64,000 nt of DNA, taken from positions 62,001 through 126,000 of the forward strand of contig NZ_CABVLY010000009.1 of NCBI RefSeq assembly GCF_902498995.1, read 5' to 3'. Below the pieces are notes generated by a model. The model made no database searches, was not told where the DNA came from, and worked only from the letters and a program-made list of their open reading frames with translations. Positions 41,457-50,793 of this stretch are shown one piece after another. Both the position numbers and the translations under genes were made by a program. Each line of letters begins with the position of its first letter. Within the stretch, counting starts at the first letter, position 1. This stretch comes from Burkholderia anthina (GTDB lineage Bacteria > Pseudomonadota > Gammaproteobacteria > Burkholderiales > Burkholderiaceae).

Positions 41457-41466
41457 CGCGCGCTCC

Positions 41467-42951
41467 TCAGGCCTTCGCGTTCACGAGCAGCCGGTAGAAC
41501 AGGAAACCGAGCCCCGCGCCGATGAACCACGAGAAGTTCGCGGCGGCCTGCCAGCCCGGCACCATCACGCAAACGATCGCGATCACCGCGGCCGGCAACA
41601 GCGCCGCGAGCGCGCGGCGGTTCACGCCGCCCGTGTACCAGTACGCGCCGCGCTCCGACATCGTGTAGAGATCGTCGCGCACGAGCCGGCCGCGCTTGAC
41701 GAGGTAGAAGTCGGCGACCAGCACGCCGTACAGCGGACCGATGAACGCGCCGAGCACGTCGAGCGTGTAGTGGATCACCGCCGGGTTGTTGAACAGGTTC
41801 CACGGCGTGATGAAGATCGATGCGACGGCCGCGAGCATCCCGCCCGCGCGCCAGCTGATCAGCCGCGGCGCGACGTTCGAGAAGTCGAACGCCGGCGACA
41901 CGAAGTTCGCGACGATGTTGATGCCGATCGTCGCGATCGTGAAGGTCAGCGCGCCGAGGATCACGGCGGTCGGATGGTCGATGCGGCCGACCGTCTCGAC
42001 CGGATCGGTGATGAGTTCGCCGAACACCGGCAGCGTCGCGGCCGTCGTGATCACCGTGACGAGCGAGAACGCGAGGAAGTTGACGGGCAGCCCCCAGAAG
42101 TTGCCGCGCTTCACTTCGCCGAACGAGCGGCAGTAGCGCGAGAAGTCGCCGAAATTCAGCATCGGCCCGGAGAAGTACGACACGACGAGCGACACGGCCG
42201 TGATCATCACCGGGATCACTTCCGCGCCGTGATACTTGACGCCGCCGAGGTTGATGCCGATGTTGCGCCAGCCCGCGCGCCACACCATGTAGCCGGCCAG
42301 GATGAACATCACGACGTAGACGGCCGGGCCCGCGAAGTCGATGAACTTCTTGATCGTCTCCATCCCGTTCCAGAACACGAACGCCTGCAGCACCCACAGC
42401 AGCATGAAGCCGGCCCAGCCGATCGCCGACAGCCCGAGAAAGCCGTAGCGATGGACGTCGGCGTACGGCATCCATTGCGGAAAGAACTTCAGCACGACGA
42501 TCACGAGCGCGCTGGACGCGAGATAGGTCTGGATGCCGTACCACGCGATCGCGATCAACCCGCGGAGCACGGCCGGCACGTTCGCGCCGAGCACGCCGAA
42601 CGTCGCACGGCAGGCGACCGGATACGGCACGCCGATCTGCTGGCTCGGCCGCGCGATCAGGTTGCACAGCCGGTTCACGATCGTGATGCCGACGATCAGC
42701 GCGATCAGCACCTGCCAGCTCGTCAGCCCGAGTGCGAACAGGCTGCCCGCGAACACATAGCCGCCGACGCTGTGCACATCCGACATCCAGAACGCGAAGA
42801 TGTTGTACGAACCCCACGTCTGATTTTTTAGGGGTGCCAAATCTTCGTTGTACAAACGTCTGCTATAGCCGTCCGGCAACGTGGGATCGCTGCCCTCGCC
42901 GCCTTCTTCCGCCGGATACGCGCTGTCGTGCGCGACACTGAACTGAGCCAT
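41467..42951 (-). CDS. NCS1 family nucleobase/allantoin permease
   Basis: A 494-residue permease with about twelve TM helices from ATG 42951. LYNEDLAPLKNQTWGSYNIF followed by AFWMSDVHSVGGYVFAG is the NCS1 N-terminal signature; the Trp-Met-Ser-Asp-His motif is typical of purine/allantoin/hydantoin members. It presumably imports allantoin or a related ureide by cation symport. Its neighbours are the racemase downstream and the GntR regulator upstream, forming one minus-strand unit. Confidence 0.93.
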   Translation of the reverse strand: MAQFSVAHDSAYPAEEGGEGSDPTLPDGYSRRLYNEDLAPLKNQTWGSYNIFAFWMSDVHSVGGYVFAGSLFALGLTSWQVLIALIVGITIVNRLCNLIARPSQQIGVPYPVACRATFGVLGANVPAVLRGLIAIAWYGIQTYLASSALVIVVLKFFPQWMPYADVHRYGFLGLSAIGWAGFMLLWVLQAFVFWNGMETIKKFIDFAGPAVYVVMFILAGYMVWRAGWRNIGINLGGVKYHGAEVIPVMITAVSLVVSYFSGPMLNFGDFSRYCRSFGEVKRGNFWGLPVNFLAFSLVTVITTAATLPVFGELITDPVETVGRIDHPTAVILGALTFTIATIGINIVANFVSPAFDFSNVAPRLISWRAGGMLAAVASIFITPWNLFNNPAVIHYTLDVLGAFIGPLYGVLVADFYLVKRGRLVRDDLYTMSERGAYWYTGGVNRRALAALLPAAVIAIVCVMVPGWQAAANFSWFIGAGLGFLFYRLLVNAKA

Positions 42952-43100
42952 GACTTCTCCTTGACGCGGCCGGACAGCCGCTCCACCGTCATCGATATCG
43001 CTCCGGATCGTCGCCCGGAGTCGGACTGGCAGCCGGCGGCAGATACCGCCGGCCTGCATTGCTCTCGTTCTGTGGCGCGCGGCCGGGTTCGCGTCGCCGC

Positions 43101-43805
43101 TCAGGCGCCGCCGAACACTTCGCGCAAATCGACCTGCCCTTGCGCGGGCCGGTCCAGCATCTTCAGTTCGACATGCTGCAGGTGGTGCGCCATCAGCGTC
43201 ACCGCCCGCTTCGGATCTCCCGCTTCCAGCGCGGTCAGGATCTCGTCGTGGTCGTCGCACGAGCACGGGCTGCGCCCGTGCGATTCGTACAGCGCCGACA
43301 TCAGCGTCGAGCGTGCGACGAGCCCGTCGAGGCACTCGCAGAGCGTCGCATTGCCCGTCAGCGCCGCGAGCGCCGTATGGAATTCGCCCGACAGGCGGAT
43401 CCATGCCGCGAAGTCGTGCCGCTCGAACGCACGGCGTTCCTTGTCGATCAGCGCGGCGACGCCCTTCAGCCGCTTCGCGCCCGGGCCCGTCGCGAGCCGC
43501 TCCACGACGGCCAGCTCGACGATCCGGCGCATTTCGAACACCTCGTGCACGTCCTGCAGCGTCGGGCTCGCGACGAACGCGCCGCGGTTCGGCTCGAGAT
43601 CGACCAGCTTGTCGGCCGCGAGCTGCGCGAGCGCCTGCCGGATCGGCCCGCGCTTCACGCCGAACACGTCGCAAAGCTGCGCTTCCGTCAGCTTCGCGCC
43701 GGGCGCGAGCCGATGCTCGAGGATCGCGGTACGGATCCGCTCGGCGATCGCTTCGGAACCGGCTGCGCCGGACGGGTGGGAATCGGGCTCGTTCATGATC
43801 TGCAT
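43101..43805 (-). CDS. GntR-family regulator with FCD domain
   Basis: A 234-residue repressor type. The winged helix (about 18-80) reads AIAERIRTAILEHRLAPGAK and VFGVKRGPIRQALAQLAADK; the C-terminal FCD ligand domain has the metal-binding Asp/His pattern (HTALAALTG, HLQHVEL). It heads the permease-racemase-puuE-uraD-alc-allA block and two copies of the same 10-bp palindrome lie upstream, so autoregulation and control of ureide catabolism are likely. Confidence 0.92.
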   Translation of the reverse strand: MQIMNEPDSHPSGAAGSEAIAERIRTAILEHRLAPGAKLTEAQLCDVFGVKRGPIRQALAQLAADKLVDLEPNRGAFVASPTLQDVHEVFEMRRIVELAVVERLATGPGAKRLKGVAALIDKERRAFERHDFAAWIRLSGEFHTALAALTGNATLCECLDGLVARSTLMSALYESHGRSPCSCDDHDEILTALEAGDPKRAVTLMAHHLQHVELKMLDRPAQGQVDLREVFGGA

Positions 43806-43840
43806 CGCGTGATGGTCCTCATCCTAGAACGGACATAAAG

Positions 43841-43852
43841 ATTGTCAACAAT
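43841..43852. promoter_or_regulatory. GntR-type operator 1
   Basis: ATTGTCAACAAT is a perfect 12-bp palindrome with the GT-N2-AC core seen in many FCD-type GntR operators. It lies 36 bases upstream of the GntR start at 43805, where bound protein would block its promoter. Confidence 0.6.
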
Positions 43853-43982
43853 TCTTTTCTCGAAATGCGCACAATCGGCGTGCGTTTCGATGTACCGAAT
43901 CGGTGCGTGCCGCTCCGAATCCATGCACATCAAGCCTATCAGGCTTGCCCACGGCCGATCACGGCGTATACCCTCGCGGTCG

Positions 43983-43996
43983 TTTTGTTGACAAAA
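43983..43996. promoter_or_regulatory. GntR-type operator 2
   Basis: TTTTGTTGACAAAA, a near-perfect palindrome, contains TTGTTGACAA, the exact reverse complement of the 10-bp core of operator 1. The two copies are about 143 bases apart, a spacing compatible with DNA looping. Confidence 0.5.
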
Positions 43997-44071
43997 ATGG
44001 TGCGTGACACGGTGCCGACTCGATCGGTGTCGACGAAAAATCCAGACCGTTAGTTGCGCATTTACTTAAAG

Positions 44072-44095
44072 AAAAAGGCGGGAAATCCCGCCTTT
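44072..44095 (-). terminator. Terminator of ldcA
   Basis: GGCGGG (44077-44082) pairs with CCCGCC (44087-44092), extended by A/T pairs on both sides. On the minus strand it ends in TTTTTC, 31 bases past the ldcA stop. Confidence 0.85.
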
Positions 44096-44126
44096 CGATC
44101 GTACCCGACCGTCGCATCCGGCCGGC

Positions 44127-45065
44127 TCAGCCGAGATGCGGATAGTCCGACAGCGTCAGCCGGAAGCCGTGCGCATTCGCGACGAGCTGCGCCTTCGCGC
44201 CGAACGGCAGCGTCAGCAGGTCGGGCACGTGACCGAACTGCAGCCCCGTGACGACCGGAATGCCGACCACCGAGCGCACCTGGTCGATCATCGCCTGCAT
44301 GTCGTAGCCGTTGTCGTATTCGAACGGCCGCGCACCGGTGAACTGGCCGAGCACGAGCGCCTGCTGGCGCGCGAGCAGCCCCGACAGGTGCAGCTGATAG
44401 ATCATCCGCTCGATCCGGAACGGCTGTTCGTTGACGTCCTCGATGAACAGGATGCCGCCTTCGATATCGGGCATGTACGGCGTGCCGACGAGCGACGTGA
44501 GGATCGCGAGGTTGCCGCCCCACAGCGTGCCCGTCACGTTCACGGTCTGCACCTGCGGCGCTTCGGCGACGATCGTCGTGGTCGGCTGCGACAGCGTCTG
44601 CCAGAAGTGCTGCATCGTGAAGTCGCTCGGCGTTTCGGCGCCGAAGTCGGCCGACAGCATCGGGCCGCCGAAGGTCTTGATGCGCGCCTTCGCATACAGC
44701 GCGAGCTGGATCGCGGTGAAGTCGCTGTGGCCGACGAGCGCGATCGGCTGGTCGCGCAGGCGACGCTCGAGCCCGAGATAGTCGAGCCCGTGCAGGATGC
44801 GCGCCGCGCCGTAGCCGCCGCGCACCGCGAGCGCGATGTCCGGCAGCGGCCGCTCGGGATCCGCCAGGCGGTTCAGGTCCCCCGCCCGCTCGCCGTCGGT
44901 GCCGCCGAAACGCTGAAAGCGGCGCTGCGTCGCCTCGATGTTCTCGATGCGATGCTGCGCACCGCTCAGGCGTTCGAGCGCGCGATTGATCGCATCGGGA
45001 TCGTGCGGATAACCGGAGGGCGCCAGCAGGCGGATAGTGTAGGACGCGGCGGGCTGGAAGGACAT
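44127..45065 (-). CDS. LD-carboxypeptidase (S66 family)
   Basis: A 312-residue serine peptidase. The nucleophile Ser is in VGHSDFTAIQLAL, preceded by RGGYGAARILHGLDY; GNLAILTSLVGTPYMPDIEG and TGLQFGHVPDLLTLPFGAKA supply the Glu and His of the Ser-Glu-His triad. It removes the terminal D-Ala from murein tetrapeptides during recycling, although MccF-like detoxification members look similar. No signal peptide, so cytosolic. Confidence 0.92.
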   Translation of the reverse strand: MSFQPAASYTIRLLAPSGYPHDPDAINRALERLSGAQHRIENIEATQRRFQRFGGTDGERAGDLNRLADPERPLPDIALAVRGGYGAARILHGLDYLGLERRLRDQPIALVGHSDFTAIQLALYAKARIKTFGGPMLSADFGAETPSDFTMQHFWQTLSQPTTTIVAEAPQVQTVNVTGTLWGGNLAILTSLVGTPYMPDIEGGILFIEDVNEQPFRIERMIYQLHLSGLLARQQALVLGQFTGARPFEYDNGYDMQAMIDQVRSVVGIPVVTGLQFGHVPDLLTLPFGAKAQLVANAHGFRLTLSDYPHLG

Positions 45066-45178
45066 GGCGAAAGGTATCGGGTCGTCAAACCTGCTTAGAG
45101 GGTCCGAACCGTCTCCGGTTCACGGGCCGGGATCGCAGCGACGCTCACGGAAGCCGGCCGCTGCGCGAGGCGATGCGC

Positions 45179-46152
<974 letters not shown>

Positions 46153-46427
46153 CAGTCAATCGGAACAATGCGGCAGCCGAATTCTAGCAGGGTGACGCGT
46201 GGATGACAGGCTCTTCGAAGGTATGCTCGATATTGTGTTTTTTAGGGGCCGAATCGCCGCGCATGCGTGCCGATCGACGCGATTTGCCGCTCTGCTGCGC
46301 CGCAGCAGGCTCCGCGCGGGCTTGGTGTCATTTCGGACCGGCAGCGTCCGCCCCCGTTTTTTTATTGTGTATCCTTGCAAATCGACGTTCGTTTCGCTGC
46401 CAACACCGCCCTTGTGGTCCTGCCCGG
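46153..46427. other. Intergenic region between DUF1992 and MFS genes
   Basis: About 275 bases, more AT-rich than the flanks. The C-rich and T-rich tract CCGCCCCCGTTTTTTTATTG lies near 46350. No convincing gene or strong stem-loop was found. Confidence 0.4.
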
Positions 46428-47639
46428 TCACACGGCAACCGTTTGCGACGGCGCCTTCGGAAACGGCCTGAACATCATCGCCACGGCGAACGCGGCGATG
46501 CCGATCACGAACGATCCGATGTACAGCCAGCCGTAGCTGCCGAGCGCATCGACGATCAGGCCGCCCGCGACGGGCCCCGCCGCCATCCCGAGGCTGCCGG
46601 CCATCGCGCTGCCACCGATCACGGTGCCCATCATCCGCAGCGGAAAATTCTCGCGGGCGAGCACCGAATACAGCGGCATCACGCCCGCATAAATGAAGCC
46701 GAACAGCATCGCGACCGCGTAGAACCCGTCGAGCGTGCGCACGAAGTAGTAGCCGAGCGCGCCCAGCGCCTGCGCGAGCAACCCGGCCGCCAGCATGCGC
46801 TTCGCGCCGAAACGGTCGCCGAGCAGCCCGAATGCGATCCGCCCGCCCAGCCCCGCGAGCCCTTCGACGCTGTAGATCGACACCGCGGCGATCAGCGGAA
46901 TCCCGCAGGTCACCGCATAGCTGACCGTATGGAAGATCGGCCCGGAGTGCGTCGCGCAGCAGAAGAAATTGGTCAGCAACAGCACGACGAACTGCGGCGA
47001 GCGCAGCGCGTTGCCGACCGACAGCGGCGCGGGCGCACCGGCCGCCACCGGTTCGGCAGGCGGGCGGTCGAGCGCCGGCGGGCGGCGCACGAGCAGCGAC
47101 GCCGGGATCATCACGGCGGCCGCCAGCACGGCGATCGTCAGCATCGACGCGCGCCAGTCTTCGCGTGACACGAGCCACGCGGCAAGCGGCGACATCGTCA
47201 TCGGCGCCATCCCCATGCCGGCCGACACCAGCGACACCGCGAGGCTGCGGTGCGTGTCGAACCAGCCCGTCACGCACGCCATCATCGGCGCGAACACCGC
47301 GGCGGCGGCACCCCCGACACCCAGTCCGAAAATCAGCTGGAACGCGAGCAGCGACGGCGCACGGCTCGCGAGCGCGAGACTCGCCGCCAGCAGCACCGCG
47401 CCCGTCGCGACCACCGCGCGCGTGCCGATCCGGTCCGACAGGCTGCCCCACGCGATGCTCGCGAACGCCATCGCGATGAAGCCGAGCGTCATCGCGGCCG
47501 AAATGCCGGTCATCGACCACCCCGTGTCGCGCGCGACGGCCCGCAGGAACACCGGCAGCGAAAACATCGCGCCGATCGCGATGCAGCTCAGCAGGCCGCC
47601 CGCGGCGACGATCACCCAACGGTATCGGGAATCCGGCAT
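46428..47639 (-). CDS. MFS transporter (OFA/monocarboxylate-like)
   Basis: 403 residues from ATG 47639, behind AAAGGAG. Twelve TM helices are apparent, starting YRWVIVAAGGLLSCIAIGAM, with the motif-A-type loop GSLSDRIGTRAVV and its repeat GLLGDRFGAKRML in the second half. GFIYAGVMPLYSVLARENF is typical of the OFA/MCT-like branch that carries small carboxylates. It is divergent from the HutC-type regulator at 47986 and may be controlled by it. Substrate unknown. Confidence 0.88.
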   Translation of the reverse strand: MPDSRYRWVIVAAGGLLSCIAIGAMFSLPVFLRAVARDTGWSMTGISAAMTLGFIAMAFASIAWGSLSDRIGTRAVVATGAVLLAASLALASRAPSLLAFQLIFGLGVGGAAAAVFAPMMACVTGWFDTHRSLAVSLVSAGMGMAPMTMSPLAAWLVSREDWRASMLTIAVLAAAVMIPASLLVRRPPALDRPPAEPVAAGAPAPLSVGNALRSPQFVVLLLTNFFCCATHSGPIFHTVSYAVTCGIPLIAAVSIYSVEGLAGLGGRIAFGLLGDRFGAKRMLAAGLLAQALGALGYYFVRTLDGFYAVAMLFGFIYAGVMPLYSVLARENFPLRMMGTVIGGSAMAGSLGMAAGPVAGGLIVDALGSYGWLYIGSFVIGIAAFAVAMMFRPFPKAPSQTVAV

Positions 47640-47985
47640 CCGGTAGCTCCTTTCTCTGTCCAGCAGCCATCGACGGGGAACCGGGCAGCGTTCGCGCACG
47701 GGCGCGGCGACGCCATCCGGTCGACATCGATACGACGAACGACACATCGGGAAATCGACACGCGCGGCACGCCAGCCGCGAATTTCCGATTGTCGGCCGA
47801 TTTCCGCGCGTGGCAAGCGGCCAGGGGGACCGATCGACGTGCCGCCCGGCATCGGCCCCCATCATTCGGTCCACGGAACCCCACCCCGCTTTTCCGGAAT
47901 CGGAAAGTCGAAATCAGAAATAGTTGGTTTGGGCGCGCGAGCCCGCTCACTACACTCCAGTCTTCTTGTCATAACAAGTTGACCG
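47640..47985. other. Divergent intergenic region between the MFS and HutC/GntR genes
   Basis: About 346 bases. The right end carries the operator-like palindrome at 47965-47978. The T/A-rich stretch around 47905-47945 may hold promoters, but no clear -35/-10 pair was recognised. No gene supported. Confidence 0.5.
47965..47978. promoter_or_regulatory. Operator-like palindrome before the HutC/GntR gene
   Basis: CTTGT-CATA-ACAAG is a perfect 5-bp inverted repeat with a 4-base centre, ending seven bases before the regulator's ATG. HutC-type GntR proteins often bind TTGT-like arms around their own promoter, so autoregulation is plausible. Confidence 0.45.
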
Positions 47986-48753
47986 ATGACCCCACCCAAC
48001 GTCGTGCCGCTATCGACGGCCCCGCTCTACGTGCAGATCAAGGACACGCTGCGCGCGCGCATCCTCGACGGCACCTATGCGCCGCACAGCCGGATGCCGT
48101 CCGAGCACGAACTCTGCGCGATGTTCGACGTGAGCCGCATCACGGTGCGCCAGGCGCTCGGCGACCTGCAGAAGGAAGGCCTGCTGTTCAAGCTGCACGG
48201 CAAGGGCACGTTCGTGTCGAAGCCGAAGGCATTCCAGAACGTGACGTCGCTGCAGGGCTTTGCCGAAGCGATGTCGTCGATGGGCTACGAGATCGTCAAC
48301 CAGCTGCGCAGCTTTCGCACCGTCAAGGCCGATCGCCATCTCGCGACGAAACTGAACGTGCCGGAAGGTGCGCCGCTCGTCGAGATCCACCGCGTGCGGC
48401 TCTTGAACCGCGAGCCCGTGTCGCTCGAACAGACGTGGGTGCCCGAAGCGCTCGGCAAGCGGCTCGCCGGCGCCGATCTCGCGACCCGCGACATCTTCCT
48501 GATCCTGGAAAACGACTGCGGCGTGCCGCTCGGCCACGCCGACGTGTCGATCGACGCGATCCTCGCCGACGACGAGATCGTCGATGCGCTGCGCGTCGAG
48601 GAAAGCAGCCCGGTGCTGCGCATCGAGCGGCTCACGCACGACGCGTCGGGTACGCCGATCGACTACGAATACCTCTACTTCCGCGGCGACGCCTTCCAGT
48701 ACCGGTTGCGCATCGACCGGCAGAAGACTCGCCAACCTGCAAGGAACCCGTGA
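47986..48753 (+). CDS. GntR/HutC-family regulator with UTRA domain
   Basis: A 255-residue regulator. The winged helix (about 8-78) has LYVQIKDTLRARILDGTY and FDVSRITVRQALGDLQKEGL; the UTRA domain (about 95-240) has APLVEIHRVRLLNREPVSLE and DYEYLYFRGDAFQYRL. The stop overlaps the start of the flavoprotein gene (TGATG at 48751-48755), so it is the first gene of the operon it likely regulates. Confidence 0.93.
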   Translation: MTPPNVVPLSTAPLYVQIKDTLRARILDGTYAPHSRMPSEHELCAMFDVSRITVRQALGDLQKEGLLFKLHGKGTFVSKPKAFQNVTSLQGFAEAMSSMGYEIVNQLRSFRTVKADRHLATKLNVPEGAPLVEIHRVRLLNREPVSLEQTWVPEALGKRLAGADLATRDIFLILENDCGVPLGHADVSIDAILADDEIVDALRVEESSPVLRIERLTHDASGTPIDYEYLYFRGDAFQYRLRIDRQKTRQPARNP

Positions 48754-50492
48754 TGAATACCCATGTACTCGAATACGACATCGTCGTGGTCGGCGGCGGC
48801 ACGGCCGGCCCGATGGCGGCGATCAAGGCGAAGGAGCGCGACCCGTCGCTGCGCGTGCTGTTGCTGGAGAAGGCGCACGTGAAGCGCAGCGGCGCGATCT
48901 CGATGGGGATGGACGGACTGAACAACGCGGTGATCCCCGGCCATGCGACGCCCGAACAGTACACGCGCGAAATCACGATCGCCAACGACGGGATCGTCGA
49001 CCAGGAGGCCGTGCATGCATACGCGACGCACAGCTTCGCGACGATCGAACAGCTCGACCGCTGGGGGGTGAAGTTCGAGAAGGACGGCACCGGCGACTAC
49101 GCGGTGAAGAAGGTCCATCACATGGGCTCGTACGTGCTGCCGATGCCGGAAGGACACGATATCAAGAAGGTGCTGTACCGGCAGTTGAAGCGCGCGCGCA
49201 TCGCGATCACGAACCGGATCGTCGCGACGCGCGTGCTGACCGACGCGCAAGGCCGCGCGAGCGGCGTACTCGGCTTCGACTGCCGCACGGCGGATTTTCA
49301 CGTGATCCGCGCGAAGGCCGTGATTCTGTGCTGCGGCGCGGCCGGCCGCCTCGGGCTGCCGGCGTCCGGCTACCTGATGGGCACGTACGAAAACCCGACC
49401 AATGCGGGCGACGGCTACGCGATGGCCTACCACGCGGGCGCCGCACTCGCGAACCTCGAGTGCTTCCAGATCAATCCGCTGATCAAGGACTACAACGGGC
49501 CGGCCTGCGCTTACGTGACGGGCCCGCTCGGCGGCTTCACCGCGAACGGCAAGGGCGAACGCTTCATCGAGTGCGACTACTGGAGCGGCCAGATGATGTG
49601 GGAGTTCTACCAGGAACTGCAAAGCGGCAACGGCCCGGTGTTCCTGAAGCTCGACCACCTCGCGGAAGAAACGATCCAGACCATCGAGCAGATCCTGCAC
49701 ACCAACGAGCGGCCGAGCCGCGGCCGCTTCCATGCGGGGCGCGGCACCGACTACCGGCAGCAGATGGTCGAGATGCACATCTCCGAGATCGGCTTCTGCA
49801 GCGGGCACAGCGCGTCCGGCGTGTACGTGAACGCCCGCGCGGAAACGACCGTGCCGGGGCTCTATGCAGCCGGCGACATGGCGGCCGTACCGCACAACTA
49901 CATGCTCGGCGCGTTCACGTACGGCTGGTTCGCCGGGCAGAACGCGGCCGACTACGTGGCCGGACGCGATCACGCGCCGGTGGACGACGCGCAGGTCGCG
50001 GCCGAGCGCACCCGCGTGCTCGCGCCGCTCACGCGCGAACGCGGCCTCGCGCCCGCGCAGGTCGAATACAAGCTGCGCCGCATGGTGAACGATTACCTGC
50101 AACCGCCGAAGGTGACGCGCAAGATGGAAATCGGCCTGCAACGTTTTGACGGAATTATTGAGGATATCGAAGAAATCAAGGCGAACCATCCGCACGAACT
50201 GATGCGTGCCGCCGAAGTGCGGGCGATCCGCGACTGCGCCGAAATGGCTGCGCGTGCGTCGCTGTTCCGTACCGAGAGCCGCTGGGGACTGTACCACCAT
50301 CGCGTCGATTTCCCGCATCGCAACGACGCGGAATGGTTCTGCCACACGTGGCTGCGCAAAGGTGCCGCCGGTGCGATGCGCAGCGAGAAGCGTCCGGTCG
50401 AACCCTACATCGTGCCGCTCGCCGACGACGAGCGCAGCGCCTACGCGCACCTGCGCATCCGCGAACCGGCCGCACTCGCGGCCGCCCTGTGA
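48753..50492 (+). CDS. AprA-like FAD-dependent oxidoreductase (fumarate reductase/APS reductase flavoprotein type)
   Basis: 579 residues from ATG 48753. The FAD fold begins DIVVVGGGTAGPMAAIKAKE; KRSGAISMGMDGLNNAVIPG and GEGYA-like NAGDGYAMAYHAGAALANLE are characteristic of the adenylylsulfate-reductase alpha branch of the succinate dehydrogenase flavoprotein family. GLYAAGDMAAVPHNY and a helical C-terminal domain complete it. The adjacent ferredoxin resembles the AprB subunit. Whether it acts on sulfur compounds is unproven; no dissimilatory sulfur genes are nearby. Confidence 0.88.
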   Translation: MNTHVLEYDIVVVGGGTAGPMAAIKAKERDPSLRVLLLEKAHVKRSGAISMGMDGLNNAVIPGHATPEQYTREITIANDGIVDQEAVHAYATHSFATIEQLDRWGVKFEKDGTGDYAVKKVHHMGSYVLPMPEGHDIKKVLYRQLKRARIAITNRIVATRVLTDAQGRASGVLGFDCRTADFHVIRAKAVILCCGAAGRLGLPASGYLMGTYENPTNAGDGYAMAYHAGAALANLECFQINPLIKDYNGPACAYVTGPLGGFTANGKGERFIECDYWSGQMMWEFYQELQSGNGPVFLKLDHLAEETIQTIEQILHTNERPSRGRFHAGRGTDYRQQMVEMHISEIGFCSGHSASGVYVNARAETTVPGLYAAGDMAAVPHNYMLGAFTYGWFAGQNAADYVAGRDHAPVDDAQVAAERTRVLAPLTRERGLAPAQVEYKLRRMVNDYLQPPKVTRKMEIGLQRFDGIIEDIEEIKANHPHELMRAAEVRAIRDCAEMAARASLFRTESRWGLYHHRVDFPHRNDAEWFCHTWLRKGAAGAMRSEKRPVEPYIVPLADDERSAYAHLRIREPAALAAAL

Positions 50493-50509
50493 CTCCGAGG
50501 AGCCTTACC

Positions 50510-50755
50510 GTGTCCCATACCCCGCACGACATCTTTCTGCGCAGCAGCGCGCCCGTGACGATCGACGAGGACCGCTGCATCGCCGACAAGGGCTGCACCG
50601 TCTGCGTCGACGTGTGCCCGCTCGACCTGCTCGCGATCGACGTGACCAAGGGCAAGGCCTACATGCAGTTCGACGAATGCTGGTACTGCATGCCGTGCGA
50701 ACGCGACTGCCCGACCGGCGCGGTCAAGGTCGACATCCCGTACCTGCTGCGCTGA
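50510..50755 (+). CDS. AprB-like 4Fe-4S ferredoxin
   Basis: 81 residues from GTG 50510 behind CCGAGGAGC. Two cluster motifs are present: C-x5-C-x2-C-x3-CP (CIADKGCTVCVDVCP) and C-x2-C-x2-C-x3-CP (CWYCMPCERDCP). This spacing suits two [4Fe-4S] clusters, like the beta subunit of APS reductase but without its long C-terminal tail. It should pass electrons to or from the flavoprotein encoded 17 bases upstream. Confidence 0.93.
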   Translation: MSHTPHDIFLRSSAPVTIDEDRCIADKGCTVCVDVCPLDLLAIDVTKGKAYMQFDECWYCMPCERDCPTGAVKVDIPYLLR

Positions 50756-50793
50756 CCTGGCACGCCGCTTCTCCACCATCGGACCTACGACAC

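Larger units (their letters stand above)
43806..44126. other. Intergenic region between the GntR gene and ldcA
   Basis: About 321 bases, relatively AT-rich. It contains the two TTGT-N2-ACAA operators (43841-43852 and 43983-43996) and the ldcA terminator (44072-44095). No gene is supported. Confidence 0.6.
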
